Source of the DNA: Streptomyces phaeolivaceus
Lineage (GTDB): Bacteria > Actinomycetota > Actinomycetes > Streptomycetales > Streptomycetaceae
Length of the DNA stretch: 64,000 nucleotides
Reading direction: 5' to 3'
Assembly (NCBI RefSeq): GCF_009184865.1
Contig: NZ_CP045096.1
Location: 1,674,001-1,738,000, forward strand
Shown: positions 1-7,984 of the stretch, piece after piece
Numbering within the stretch: position 1 is the first letter of the stretch
Layout: every line of letters begins with the position of its first letter
Position numbers and translations under genes: made by a program
The notes under the pieces: generated by a model
What the model was told of the DNA's origin: nothing
The model's input: the letters and a program-made list of their open reading frames with translations, nothing else
The model's database searches: none

Positions 1-115
1 CCGTGACGAAGATGAAGCCGTACTTGATGACGGCGTTCTGCGCACGTACGGCCGTGGAGGTCTCGGGCGGGAGCGCCGCCTTGGTGGGGACCTCGGTGCT
101 CTGGGTGGTGGTCAT
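1..115 (-). CDS. Sugar ABC transporter permease (N-terminal fragment)
   Basis: Only the first 38 codons lie in the window; the gene runs off the left edge. The minus-strand ATG at 113-115 opens a polar N-terminus (MTTTQSTEVPTKAALPPETS) leading towards a hydrophobic start (KYGFIFVT). It lies 52 nt downstream of the double-domain ATPase on the same strand, where RbsC/XylH-type permeases of ribose-class importers usually sit, so the call rests mainly on position. The expected role is the membrane channel of the importer. Confidence 0.6.
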   Translation of the reverse strand, partial: MTTTQSTEVPTKAALPPETSTAVRAQNAVIKYGFIFVT

Positions 116-167
116 GGGTGCTTCCTCGGACTTCCTGGTCCTGGGTCTTCCTCGGGGTGGGCCGGGG

Positions 168-1715
168 TCACACGGACGCCGAGATGGTCTGGATGACGCG
201 GTCGCGTTCCGCGTCCTCGCCGTACGCGTCGAGGTGGATCTCACCGGCGGCGAGGACGACGACCCGGTCGGCGACCTCCAGGACCTCGTCGACGTCGGCG
301 GACAGGACGAGCACGGCGGCGCCCTCGGCGGCGAGCGCGCGGGCACGGCGGCCGATGTCGCGCCGGGCGCCGATGTCCACCCCTCGGAACGGTTCGTCCA
401 GGATGAGGACGCGGGGGGTCTCGGCGAGCCAGCGGCCGACGACGACCTTCTGCTGGTTGCCGCCGGACAGCTCCTCGACGGTGCTGTGCTCGTCGCGGGT
501 GACGACCCCGAGGGCGTCGATGGTGTCACGGCCGAGGGCGTTCTCCCTGGCCGTGTTCATCAGGCCCAGCCTGGACAGGGACTTGAGGAACGGCAGGGAG
601 ACGTTCTGGGCCACGGACCAGCCGGGGACGAGGGCGTCGGCGTGCCGGTCCTCGGGGACGAGGTGGACGCCGCCGCGGATGGCGTCGGCGGGGCGGCGGG
701 GCGCGTACGCCCTGCCGTCCAGCTCGACCGTGCCGGTGGTGAAGGGTTCGGCGCCGAAGAGGCCGCGGGCCAGTTCGGTCTTGCCGGCGCCCAGCAGGCC
801 GACGACGCCGGTGACCTCGCCGGTGCGGAGGTCGAGGTCGAGGGGGGTGCGGCCGTCGAAGAGCCGTACCCCGCGCAGGGAGAGGACGACGTCTCCCCGG
901 TCGCTCTCACGGACCGGGCGGGCGGTGGTGGTCTCCTGGGCCTGGGCGAGCATCGCGCGCAGGGCGGCGTCCCAGTCGAAGGGGCGGACCTGGTCCTCGG
1001 TGAGACGGCCGTCTCGCAGGACGACCAGCCGGTCGGCGAGGGCGTCGATCTCGCCGAGGCGGTGGGAGACGTAGAGGACGGCGATGCCGTCCGCGCGCAT
1101 CCGCTCGACGAGCGCGAACAGGCGCTCGGCCTCGGCTGCGGAGAGCGCGGAGGTGGGCTCGTCGAGGATCAGCAGTCGGGGGCGGGTGGCGAGGGCGCGG
1201 GCCAGGATCAGCAACTGGCGGTCGGAGATGCCGAGTTCGGTGACGTCCCGCTTGAGGACGGCGTCGCTCCAGTCGAGGCCCAGGGCGGCCTGGATCTCGC
1301 GGGCGCGGGCGAGGAGCTTGCCGCCGTTGAGGAACGGGTTGCCGCGGCTCTGCGCCAGCTCCTCGAAGACCAGGTTCTCGGCGACGGTGAGGCCGGGGAC
1401 GACGCCCTCGCCGATGCGCTGGTGCACGGTCTGGATGCCCAACTGCCGGGCGGCCAGCGGCGACTGGAGAGCCGCGGGCTCCCCTGCGACCCGCACCTGA
1501 CCGCCGTGGTCCGTGTGCACGCCCGACAGGATCTTGATGAGGGTGGACTTGCCGGCGCCGTTCGCACCGAGCAGCGCGACCACGCTGCCCGGTGCGATGT
1601 CCAGCGAGACGGAGGCGAGCACCGTCTTGCCGCCGAAGGCCATGCTGACATCGGTCAGACCGACAGCTGCCTGCGCCTCCGCCCGGCCGGTGTCGCCGGT
1701 GTCAGTGGGCGACAT
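168..1715 (-). CDS. Sugar ABC transporter ATP-binding protein, two ABC domains (RbsA/XylG type)
   Basis: A 515-residue protein with two nucleotide-binding domains in tandem, the arrangement of carbohydrate-uptake class 2 (ribose, xylose, galactose) importers. The first domain has Walker A GANGAGKST near residue 50 and Walker B LLILDEPTSAL; the second has a degenerate P-loop (GLLGAGKTEL), the signature LSGGNQQKV and VLILDEPFRGVD. The weaker second P-loop is normal for RbsA-like proteins. It energises sugar uptake with the flanking permease and lipoprotein. Its start overlaps the end of the binding-protein gene by 14 nt, implying translational coupling. The substrate cannot be read from the sequence. 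Confidence 0.93.
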   Translation of the reverse strand: MSPTDTGDTGRAEAQAAVGLTDVSMAFGGKTVLASVSLDIAPGSVVALLGANGAGKSTLIKILSGVHTDHGGQVRVAGEPAALQSPLAARQLGIQTVHQRIGEGVVPGLTVAENLVFEELAQSRGNPFLNGGKLLARAREIQAALGLDWSDAVLKRDVTELGISDRQLLILARALATRPRLLILDEPTSALSAAEAERLFALVERMRADGIAVLYVSHRLGEIDALADRLVVLRDGRLTEDQVRPFDWDAALRAMLAQAQETTTARPVRESDRGDVVLSLRGVRLFDGRTPLDLDLRTGEVTGVVGLLGAGKTELARGLFGAEPFTTGTVELDGRAYAPRRPADAIRGGVHLVPEDRHADALVPGWSVAQNVSLPFLKSLSRLGLMNTARENALGRDTIDALGVVTRDEHSTVEELSGGNQQKVVVGRWLAETPRVLILDEPFRGVDIGARRDIGRRARALAAEGAAVLVLSADVDEVLEVADRVVVLAAGEIHLDAYGEDAERDRVIQTISASV

Positions 1716-2811
1716 TCGAGATCCAGTCGGCGGTCGAGACCTGCGACAGGTTCAGCGCGGGCAGCGCCTTCCGCAGCTGGTCCATGTTCTCGATCTTCTT
1801 CTCGCGCAGGAAGTCCTGGGTGATGGCGACGGCCGGGAACTCGACGGAGGTCTTGTTCAGCTGACCGGCCAGCTCCAGCGCGGTCGTCCGGACCACGGCG
1901 GCGCCCACGGCGGACGGGTCGGTGCCGGCGGTGGCGACCCAGGGGCTGTCCTCGGCGGTGATGGCCTGGATGTCGGCGTTGGAGACGTCCGCGCCGAAGA
2001 CCTTGACCTTGTCCTGGAGCTTCTTGTTCTGCACGGCGAGGACGGTGCCCTTGGCCAGCTCGTCGTAGGGGGCGAAGACGCCCGCCACGTCGGAGTTCTG
2101 GGTGAGGGCGGCGGAGACGAGGGGAACGTTGTCGGTGGCCGTGGAGTCGGTGACCTTGCCGACCTTGAACGCCTGCTTCCAGCCCTGGGCGTCGACCGTG
2201 GACTTCCAGACGGTGTCGCGCTTGTCGAGGGCCGCGTAGCCGGCGACGTTGACGTAGCCGACCTTGGCGTCCTTGCCGACCTCCTTCGCCATCACGTCGA
2301 GGACGGCCTGCGCCATGCTCGCGTCGTTCTGCTTGGTGGAGACGACGCCCTTGGTGTCGGTCTCCACGTCGTAGACGACGACCTTGATGCCCTTCTTCAC
2401 GGCCTTGTCGATCTCCGGCTGGATCGTCGCCGGGAAGCCGTGGTCGATGATGATCGCCTTGGCTCCGGAGTTGATCGCCGAGGACAGGTCGGTGGCCTGC
2501 TTGGCGTTGTCGGCCTGGGCGTCGTACACGGTCAGGTCGATGCCGAGGGCCTTGGCCTGTGCCTTCGCGCCGTTGCCCCACTGCTCGAAGTAGTCGCCGG
2601 CGCCGCTCTGTCTGACCAGCGCGACCTTGACGGCGCCGTCGCTGAAGGGGGCGGGCTTCTCGCCGGTGGCGGCGGAGGCCGAGGCGGCGGTGTCGCCGGT
2701 GTCCTTGGAGGCGTCGGTGGACTGCGCGCAGGCCGACAGCAGCAGGGCCGAGGCGGAGGCAAGGGACAGCGCGGCGAGGGGCAGGCGGGTACGGCGGGAC
2801 GAGCGGGACAT
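1702..2811 (-). CDS. Sugar ABC transporter substrate-binding lipoprotein
   Basis: A 369-residue periplasmic-binding-protein-1 type protein. The ATG at 2809-2811 gives a lipoprotein signal peptide (SRSSRRTRLPLAALSLASAS, then lipobox LLSAC) followed by a low-complexity linker and the sugar-binding fold (VKVALVRQSGAGDYFEQWGN, KAIIIDHGF, GVFAPYDELAKGT). It should capture a monosaccharide outside the membrane and deliver it to the permease encoded at the left edge. It is the first gene of the minus-strand operon and is preceded by two LacI-type operator copies at 3031-3075, so it is probably induced by its sugar. Longer in-frame extensions exist but would destroy the signal peptide. Confidence 0.92.
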   Translation of the reverse strand: MSRSSRRTRLPLAALSLASASALLLSACAQSTDASKDTGDTAASASAATGEKPAPFSDGAVKVALVRQSGAGDYFEQWGNGAKAQAKALGIDLTVYDAQADNAKQATDLSSAINSGAKAIIIDHGFPATIQPEIDKAVKKGIKVVVYDVETDTKGVVSTKQNDASMAQAVLDVMAKEVGKDAKVGYVNVAGYAALDKRDTVWKSTVDAQGWKQAFKVGKVTDSTATDNVPLVSAALTQNSDVAGVFAPYDELAKGTVLAVQNKKLQDKVKVFGADVSNADIQAITAEDSPWVATAGTDPSAVGAAVVRTTALELAGQLNKTSVEFPAVAITQDFLREKKIENMDQLRKALPALNLSQVSTADWISNVAH

Positions 2812-3030
2812 GGCGGCTCCAGGTGCGGTGCGAAGGGAGGAAGGAAGTACTCGACCCGGAGCGGGGGCGGAAACGCGCCACCGTGCGGTGCACGGTGAAC
2901 GCCCGGGACGGCAGTGCGCGTCAGGGCGCGTCGGGGCTCCGGGAGTGGTCAGCGACAGCTGGCCGTGGTCGACCGGAGCAGGTCCACGTACAGCCGCCGG
3001 ACGAGCAGCAGCGTCTTCATACACAGATCA

Positions 3031-3075
3031 TGAGAACGATTTCAGCCATGCGTCAAAGCAATGAGAGCGGTTTCT
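3031..3075 (-). promoter_or_regulatory. Two LacI-family operator copies upstream of the sugar transporter
   Basis: TGAGAACGATTTCA (3031-3044) and TGAGAGCGGTTTCT (3062-3075) share the form TGAGA-R-CG-R-TTTC with the central CG typical of LacI/GalR operators, and start 31 nt apart, about three helical turns. They lie in the 361-nt gap 2812-3172 upstream of the binding-protein gene, in a locally AT-richer patch. The remainder of that gap holds no gene I can support. No LacI regulator gene is in the window, so the protein presumably lies to the left or elsewhere. Confidence 0.6.
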
Positions 3076-3172
3076 CACCAGGTGAGACAGCGACTACGTC
3101 ACACATGTCCGTACATGGACCGGCGTTACCATCGCGGTACCGGCACCCGACCGGCACGACAGTGAGGCCCCG

Positions 3173-3247
3173 ATGACGACACCCGACGCGACGGCGCAGC
3201 GTATGCCCGGCATGCGCCGCTGTCCCGGCGCGCGCTGTCGCGGCTGA
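3173..3247 (+). CDS. Cysteine-codon leader peptide upstream of mtnD
   Basis: A 24-codon ORF ending [13 protein letters not shown], preceded by a GTGAGG ribosome site at 3162-3167. An internal in-frame ATG gives the short form [11 protein letters not shown]. The last nine codons contain two Cys codons, and the same R-C-x4-C-R-(G/R)-stop ending occurs in the leader at 6558-6623 ahead of another sulfur-nucleoside locus. I infer a regulatory leader that senses Cys-tRNA or translation rate for the mtnD-mtnC-mtnB operon starting 104 nt downstream. Expression is not proven; it is too short for standard gene finders. Confidence 0.6.
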   Translation: MTTPDATAQRMPGMRRCPGARCRG

Positions 3248-3351
3248 CCGGCCGCTCGCCCCTCGCGTCTCCCTGCCCCTTCCCCTTCCCAGCCGTCCGG
3301 GTGCTCGTCTCGGTATCCGGACACCCCTTCCAGACTCCTGGAGTTGCTCTC
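3248..3351 (+). promoter_or_regulatory. Candidate attenuator/leader region before mtnD
   Basis: Between the leader stop and the mtnD ATG lies a C/T-rich tract (about 3257-3290) followed by competing pairings: GTCCGG 3295-3300 with CCGGAC 3317-3322, or GGGTG 3299-3303 with CACCC 3322-3326. ACTCC 3334-3338 is complementary to the GGAG ribosome site at 3340-3343. The layout (leader stop, pyrimidine tract ending CCCAG, then a structure at the ribosome site) recurs after the second leader. Regulation is inferred, not demonstrated. Confidence 0.4.
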
Positions 3352-3951
3352 ATGACCTTGCTGACCACCTGGCCCGAGTCCGGACCGGAGACCCTGGTGC
3401 GTCGTACGTCCGACCCCGTCGAGATCGCCGCCGCGCTGGCGCCGCTCGGGGTGCGCTACGAGCAGTGGCCGATCCGTGAGGACGTGCCCTTCGACGCGGA
3501 CAGCGAGACCGTGTTCGCCGCGTACGGCCCGGAGATCGACCGTCTCAACGCCGAGGAGGGCTTCACGACGGTGGACGTCCTCGGCCTCCACCCGAGCGAC
3601 GACCCCGAGTTCCCGGTGAAGGCGAAGGCCGCCCGCGAGAAGTTCCTCCAGGAGCACACGCACGACGACGATGACGAGGTCCGCTTCTTCGTCTCCGGCT
3701 CCGGCATCTTCTACCTGCATGTGAACGGCGAGGTGCACGCGGTCTACTGCGAGAAGGGCGACCTGCTGGGCGTGCCGCGCGGCACCACCCACTGGTTCGA
3801 CATGGGCACCAACCCCTCGTTCACCGCGATCCGGTTCTTCCACGAGGAGGACGGCTGGATCGGCAGCTTCACCGGCTCCACGATCGCCGCCCGCTTCCCG
3901 GACTACGACACGATCGACGCCGGGTACCAGCAGGACAAGGCAGCGGTGTGA
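3352..3951 (+). CDS. mtnD: Acireductone dioxygenase
   Basis: A 199-residue cupin that oxidises acireductone (1,2-dihydroxy-5-methylthiopentene) to the 2-keto acid precursor of methionine plus formate, the last oxidative step of methionine salvage. The metal-binding signature is visible as [18 protein letters not shown] (His, His, Glu ligands), with the fourth ligand in GTTHWFDMG. The ATG at 3352 follows GGAG with an 8-nt spacer; an upstream in-frame GTG would add 17 residues with no homologous look. Its stop overlaps the GTG of mtnC, so the three mtn genes form one translationally coupled operon behind the Cys leader. Confidence 0.95.
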   Translation: MTLLTTWPESGPETLVRRTSDPVEIAAALAPLGVRYEQWPIREDVPFDADSETVFAAYGPEIDRLNAEEGFTTVDVLGLHPSDDPEFPVKAKAAREKFLQEHTHDDDDEVRFFVSGSGIFYLHVNGEVHAVYCEKGDLLGVPRGTTHWFDMGTNPSFTAIRFFHEEDGWIGSFTGSTIAARFPDYDTIDAGYQQDKAAV

Positions 3952-4673
3952 GCCAGGTCTTCGACATCGACTCCGTGGTGCTCGACATCGAGGGCACCAC
4001 GAGCGCCACGGGGTTCGTCGTGGACGTGCTCTACCCGTACTCCCGCTCCCGTTTCGGCGCGCTGCTCGCCGAGCGGGGCGGTGACCCGGAGGTGGTGCGG
4101 GCGGTCGCGCAGGTACGCGAACTCATCGCCGAGCCGGACGCCGACGACGCGCGCGTCGAGAAGGCGCTCAACGCCTGGCTCGACGAGGACCGCAAGGCGA
4201 CCCCGCTGAAGACCCTCCAGGGCCTCATCTGGTCCGAGGGCTTCGCGCGCGGCGACCTCGTCTCCCACTTCTACGACGACGTCCTCCCCGCCCTGCGCGC
4301 CTGGCACGCGGCGGGCGTACGCCTCCATGTGTACTCCTCGGGTTCCGTGGCCGCCCAGCGCGCCTGGTTCCGGTCGAGCCCCGAGGGCGATCTGCTGCCG
4401 CTGGTCGAGGGGTTGTACGACACCGAGAACGCGGGGCCGAAGCAGGAGGCGGACTCGTACCGCACGATCGCGACGGCCCTCGGTCTCGCCGCCACCCCCG
4501 AGCGCGTCCTCTTCCTCTCCGACCGGCCCGGTGAGCTGGACGCGGCGCGGGCGGCCGGCTGGCACACCGTCGGCGTCCGGCGGCCCGGGGAGCCGTACTA
4601 CGAGCAAGGCGTCGGCGACCACGCGCAGGCGGGGGCGTTCGACGAGATCACCATCATGAGGAGCACCGCATGA
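3948..4673 (+). CDS. mtnC: Acireductone synthase (enolase-phosphatase E1)
   Basis: A 241-residue HAD-superfamily bifunctional enzyme that enolises and dephosphorylates 2,3-diketo-5-methylthiopentyl-1-phosphate to acireductone. The N-terminal LDIEGTTS is HAD motif I in the D-x-E form typical of E1; [11 protein letters not shown] is motif II and [17 protein letters not shown] motif IV. The GTG start (3948-3950) overlaps the mtnD stop and its own TGA overlaps the ATG of mtnB, so synthesis of successive enzymes is probably coupled. Confidence 0.95.
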   Translation: MSQVFDIDSVVLDIEGTTSATGFVVDVLYPYSRSRFGALLAERGGDPEVVRAVAQVRELIAEPDADDARVEKALNAWLDEDRKATPLKTLQGLIWSEGFARGDLVSHFYDDVLPALRAWHAAGVRLHVYSSGSVAAQRAWFRSSPEGDLLPLVEGLYDTENAGPKQEADSYRTIATALGLAATPERVLFLSDRPGELDAARAAGWHTVGVRRPGEPYYEQGVGDHAQAGAFDEITIMRSTA

Positions 4674-5278
4674 CCACCGAGATCTCGGCACTCGACCTGG
4701 AGGAGGCGGGCGCCGTCCTGGCCGCCGAGTCGGCCCGCTTCGCCTCCTTCGGCTGGATGCGCGGCACCTCGGGCAACCTGTCGGTGGTGCTGGCCCGCGA
4801 TCCGCTGCGGCTGGCGGTCACCGCGAGCGGTCACGACAAGGGTGAACTGACGCCCGCGGACGTGGTGTTGGTCGACGGGAACGGGGCCGCGGTCCAGGGC
4901 GGCAGGCCGTCCGCCGAGGCCGAGCTGCACGCGCGCGTCGCCGCGCTGGCCGGTGCGGGCGCCGTGGTCCACGTCCACACCGTCGCCTCCGTGGCGATGG
5001 GCCGCCGTGAGCCCGGGGGCATCGTCTTCAAGGACCTGGAGATGCTCAAGGGCGTCGGCCAGCCCGCCCACGACGTCGAGGTCACCCTCCCGGTCATCAC
5101 CAACAGCCAGGACATGAAGGTGCTGGGCGACCGCCTCGAAGCCGCCCGTGACCCGCGGATGCCCGCCGTGGTCGTCGCCGGCCACGGCCTGTACGTGTGG
5201 GGGGACACCCCCCGCCAGGCCCGCCACCACACCGAAGTGGTGGAGTGGCTGCTGGAGTTGGAGCTGACCCAGCGCTGA
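4670..5278 (+). CDS. mtnB: Methylthioribulose-1-phosphate dehydratase
   Basis: A 202-residue class II aldolase/adducin-family protein that dehydrates methylthioribulose-1-phosphate to the diketo phosphate used by MtnC. Zinc-ligand motifs are visible: VVHVHTVAS in the middle and VVVAGHGLYVWG near the C-terminus, with GTSGNLSV in the N-terminal substrate loop. The ATG overlaps the mtnC stop (ATGA). The operon ends at a strong hairpin 10 nt after the stop. Confidence 0.93.
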   Translation: MTTEISALDLEEAGAVLAAESARFASFGWMRGTSGNLSVVLARDPLRLAVTASGHDKGELTPADVVLVDGNGAAVQGGRPSAEAELHARVAALAGAGAVVHVHTVASVAMGRREPGGIVFKDLEMLKGVGQPAHDVEVTLPVITNSQDMKVLGDRLEAARDPRMPAVVVAGHGLYVWGDTPRQARHHTEVVEWLLELELTQR

Positions 5279-5287
5279 CGGCACATC

Positions 5288-5324
5288 AAGAGGCGGCCCG
5301 GTCGAGGTGACCGGGCCGCCTCTT
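5288..5324. terminator. Bidirectional terminator between mtnB and mtnA
   Basis: A perfect 16-bp stem (AAGAGGCGGCCCGGTC at 5288-5303 and its complement at 5309-5324) with loop GAGGT lies between the convergent mtnB (ends 5278) and mtnA (ends 5369). The A-rich 5' and T-rich 3' edges let it act on both strands. Confidence 0.85.
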
Positions 5325-5368
5325 CGCGCACGAGGTACGGGGAAGTTGCGGGGAGGTGTGGCGCGGGG

Positions 5369-6400
5369 CTAACGCAGGCGCTCGCCCGGCAGTTCGCCCG
5401 CCGAGACCTCCAACACGCCTCGTTCGGTGACCAGTCCGGTGACGAGCCTGCCCGGAGTCACGTCGAACGCCGGGTTGTGGCCGCGCGACTCGGCAGGAGC
5501 GGTCCGTACGCCGGCCCACTCCAACACCTCGTCCTCGCCCCGGAGTTCGATGTGGATGTCGGTGCCGGAAGCCGTGGCGAGGTCGACCGTGGTGGTGGGT
5601 GCGGCGACGACGAAGGGGATGCCCGCGTCGGCGCAGGCGAGGGCGACGCCGACCGTGCCGACCTTGTTGGCGGTGTCGCCGTTCGCGGCGATGCGGTCCG
5701 CGCCGACGACGGCCGCGTCGACCTCGCCGCGCAGGATCGTGCCGGCGGCGGCGCCGTCCGCCTGGACGTAGTGCGGGATGCCCTCCTGGACCAACTCCCA
5801 GGCCGTCAGCCGGGATCCCTGGAGGAGGGGACGCGTCTCGTCGGCGTAGACGACTTCGAGGCGGCCCCGCGCGTGGAGTTCACGGATCACGCCAAGTGCC
5901 GTGCCCCATCCGGCGGTCGCGAGGGCGCCCGTGTTGCAGTGGGTCAGCACGCGCAGCGGACGGTCGACGCCCACCCGCTTCAGCAGCCAGTCGGCGCCGA
6001 ACGCGCCCATCGCCCGGTTCGCCTCGACGTCCTCGCGCTGGACGGCGGCGGCCTCTTCCAGCACCGCGTCCAGACCCTCGTCGAAGCGGGTCATGACCCG
6101 GTCCACGCACACCATCAGGTTCACCGCGGTGGGCCGGGCCTCACGGACACGGGCGACGGCGGCCCGTACCTCCTCGGCCGACCAGCCCTCGCGCGCGCCC
6201 TCCAGGATCGCGAGCGCCACCCCGTATCCGCCGGCCGCCCCGATCGCGGGGGCGCCCCGGACGACGAGGCGCTGGATCGCGGAGACCAGGGCGTCGACGT
6301 CGCGGATCTCGACCGTCTCGGTGCGGTGCGGCAGAACCGTCTGGTCGATGAGCGCAAGACTGTTTCCGGTCCAGTCGACGGCGCGCAGTTCCTGGGGCAT
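5369..6400 (-). CDS. mtnA: Methylthioribose-1-phosphate isomerase
   Basis: A 343-residue member of the eIF2B-related sugar-phosphate isomerases; it converts methylthioribose-1-phosphate to methylthioribulose-1-phosphate, feeding MtnB. Family blocks are clear: LVVRGAPAIGAAGGYG near residue 50, LTHCNTGALATAGWGT with the catalytic Cys, and GADRIAANGDTANKVGT with the catalytic Asp. The ATG at 6398-6400 follows AGGAG; an upstream extension to 6571 has no family similarity. It is convergent with mtnD-C-B and divergent from the second leader-headed operon, so all salvage genes share this 8-kb block. Confidence 0.95.
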   Translation of the reverse strand: MPQELRAVDWTGNSLALIDQTVLPHRTETVEIRDVDALVSAIQRLVVRGAPAIGAAGGYGVALAILEGAREGWSAEEVRAAVARVREARPTAVNLMVCVDRVMTRFDEGLDAVLEEAAAVQREDVEANRAMGAFGADWLLKRVGVDRPLRVLTHCNTGALATAGWGTALGVIRELHARGRLEVVYADETRPLLQGSRLTAWELVQEGIPHYVQADGAAAGTILRGEVDAAVVGADRIAANGDTANKVGTVGVALACADAGIPFVVAAPTTTVDLATASGTDIHIELRGEDEVLEWAGVRTAPAESRGHNPAFDVTPGRLVTGLVTERGVLEVSAGELPGERLR

Positions 6401-6557
6401 GGCAGGGCACTCCTGGTGTTCCGAAGGTGCCCGACACCGTACATGACCTCGAAGAACCGTCGGGAACCACAGTTCAAGACGGCGGGGCGTGCGTCCGGAA
6501 AGCGGTGTTACAGTCCAGCACCGCCCGCAGCCCGTAGGCCGATGTGAAGGAGGAACC

Positions 6558-6623
6558 GTGCTGCTCACCATGCGCCGTTTCCTCGACCACGGCCGCTGCG
6601 CGAGCGACGGCTGTCGCCGCTGA
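6558..6623 (+). CDS. Second cysteine-codon leader peptide
   Basis: A 21-codon ORF with an excellent AAGGAGG ribosome site (6547-6553) and GTG start; it ends G-R-C-A-S-D-G-C-R-R-stop. An in-frame ATG at 6570 gives a 17-residue form beginning MRRFLDHGRC. The ending matches the leader at 3173-3247 in Cys spacing (R-C-x4-C-R). Codon choice alternates TGC and TGT. It precedes the transporter/phosphorylase/deaminase unit by 154 nt. The role is inferred to be cis-regulatory. Confidence 0.65.
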   Translation: MLLTMRRFLDHGRCASDGCRR

Positions 6624-6762
6624 CCCGGTCGCGAAGACCGCGTCGGCGCCCCGCCGCTCCTCCCTCACACGGATCCACACCCGCTCCATCCCCGCTTCAT
6701 CCCCCTGCTCCCCCCTCCCCAGGGCTCGTCGGCGTCGACGGTCCCGGCCTTTGCCGCACCCT

Positions 6763-6778
6763 CCGGAAGGTCTTCCGG
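6763..6778 (+). promoter_or_regulatory. Hairpin sequestering the ribosome site of the BMP lipoprotein gene
   Basis: CCGGAAGGTCTTCCGG is self-complementary (six pairs around a GGTC loop), contains the GGAAGG ribosome site, and its last G is the first base of the GTG start at 6778. Between the leader stop and this hairpin is a C/T-rich tract ending CCCCAGGG. The position suggests translational attenuation controlled by the leader. Confidence 0.5.
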
Positions 6779-7787
6779 TGTCCCGCACCGCCCGCACCAC
6801 CGGTAGATCCCGCCGCTCCCTGCGCCTGGCCGCCCTCGCCACCGGCACCGTCCTGCCGGCCACCGCCTGCAACGCGGCGGCGAAGAAGGACGGTTCGGCC
6901 GACGACGCCGCCGCGAGCGGGGGCGGCGGGAAGAGCTTCACGCTCGTCACCCCGGACGCGGTCGGCCAGAACGAGTTCCTGAAGGCCGCCGTCAGCGGGG
7001 GTGAAGGCGGCGGCGAAGGCGCACGACGGCTCGCAGAAGGTCTACGAGTCGACGGACTCGGCCTCGCAGCAGCAGAACGTGCGGGCCCGCCGTGGACGAA
7101 CAGCCGGATGTGATCGTGCTGGTCGGCTTCGAGTTCGCGGATCTGGTCGCGCAGCAGGCCGAGGCCCACCCGAAGCAGCAGTTCCTGCTCGTGGACGCGT
7201 GCACGGAGAAGACCTTCAAGAACGTGTCGTGCGCGGTGTTCCGTGAGCACGAGGGCGTCTTCCTCGCGGGCGCGGAGGCGGGCCTGCTGAGCGAGAGCGG
7301 CAAGGTGGGTGCCGTGGACGTGCTGGACACGCCCCAGTTCCGCCGCTTCAGCGACCCGTTCGCGGCCGGTGCCAAGCATGTCGCCGCCAAGACGGAGACC
7401 TCGACGCGCTTCGTCGGCGGCCAGTCCCCGTTCGACGACTCCGCCCGCGCCAAGGAGCAGGCCAACTCCCTGCTCGCCAAGGGCTACGACCAGCTGATGG
7501 CCGCCGCCGCGGCCGGCAACTACGGCGTGTTCGAGGCGGCGAAGGCCAAGGGCGCGTTCGCGTACGGCGTCGACGTCAACCAGTGCCCCTCGGCGCCCGG
7601 CACGGTCGTCGACAACGTCGTCAAGCGGACGGACGTGGCCGTGGAGAAGGGCATCGAGCGGGTCCTCGACGGCGAGACGGGCACGGTGTCGTACGGCCTC
7701 AAGGAGGGCGGCATCACCCTGACGGGTCTGGAGGACGGCGTGGACTCGTCCCCGTGCGTCATCGCCGACCACGCTCCGCCGAACTGA
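6778..7787 (+). pseudogene. Nucleoside-binding BMP/PnrA-family lipoprotein, twice frameshifted
   Basis: Family-typical sequence continues through three frames: a signal peptide and lipobox (LRLAALATGTVLPATAC) to QNEFLKAAVSG in frame 1, VKAAAKAHDGSQKVYESTD in frame 2 and VDEQPDVIVLVGFEFADLV onwards in frame 3. Each switch is explained by one extra base in a homopolymer: G near 6996-7001 and C near 7086. The C-terminus stops at CVIADHAPPN, about 30 residues short of the family norm, where the sequence passes into an ABC ATPase remnant. The intact protein would bind purine nucleosides, plausibly MTA, outside the cell. Either a true pseudogene or sequencing errors plus a deletion. Confidence 0.75.
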
Positions 7788-7984
7788 GCGAGATCCGGGG
7801 CCTCGCGGACCGGGTGCTGGTCATGTACGAGGGCCGCGTGACCGCCGCGTACGACAAGGCGGACGCGGACGAGAGCGTGCTCGGGCTCGCGATGGCGGGC
7901 GGCGGCGCCGACGGCAGCGACAGCGGCACCAGCGGCACTGGCAGCGACAGCGGTGCGGCGCGACCGGTGGAGGCCGGAGACTGA
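7781..7984 (+). pseudogene. Remnant of nucleoside ABC transporter ATPase (C-terminal ~65 codons)
   Basis: Directly at the end of the BMP gene, in another frame, is ELSEIRGLADRVLVMYEGRV, the post-Walker-B H-loop-distal end of an ABC ATPase, followed by a Gly/Ser-rich tail ending EAGD-stop. The P-loop, signature and Walker B are absent and there is no separate start, so most of the gene (about 1.3 kb by family length) is missing. The junction lies inside CGCCGAACTGAGCGAG. Confidence 0.8.

Noticed and set aside
3..1823. A 606-codon plus-strand frame over the sugar ABC transporter
   Set aside because: Antisense to a double ABC ATPase with intact Walker motifs; its Gly/Ala/Asp/Glu-rich composition is the usual high-GC shadow.
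6570..6623. Only the ATG-initiated 17-residue form of the second leader as start
   Set aside because: The GTG at 6558 has the better-placed AAGGAGG; both forms share the Cys-rich end so the interpretation does not change.
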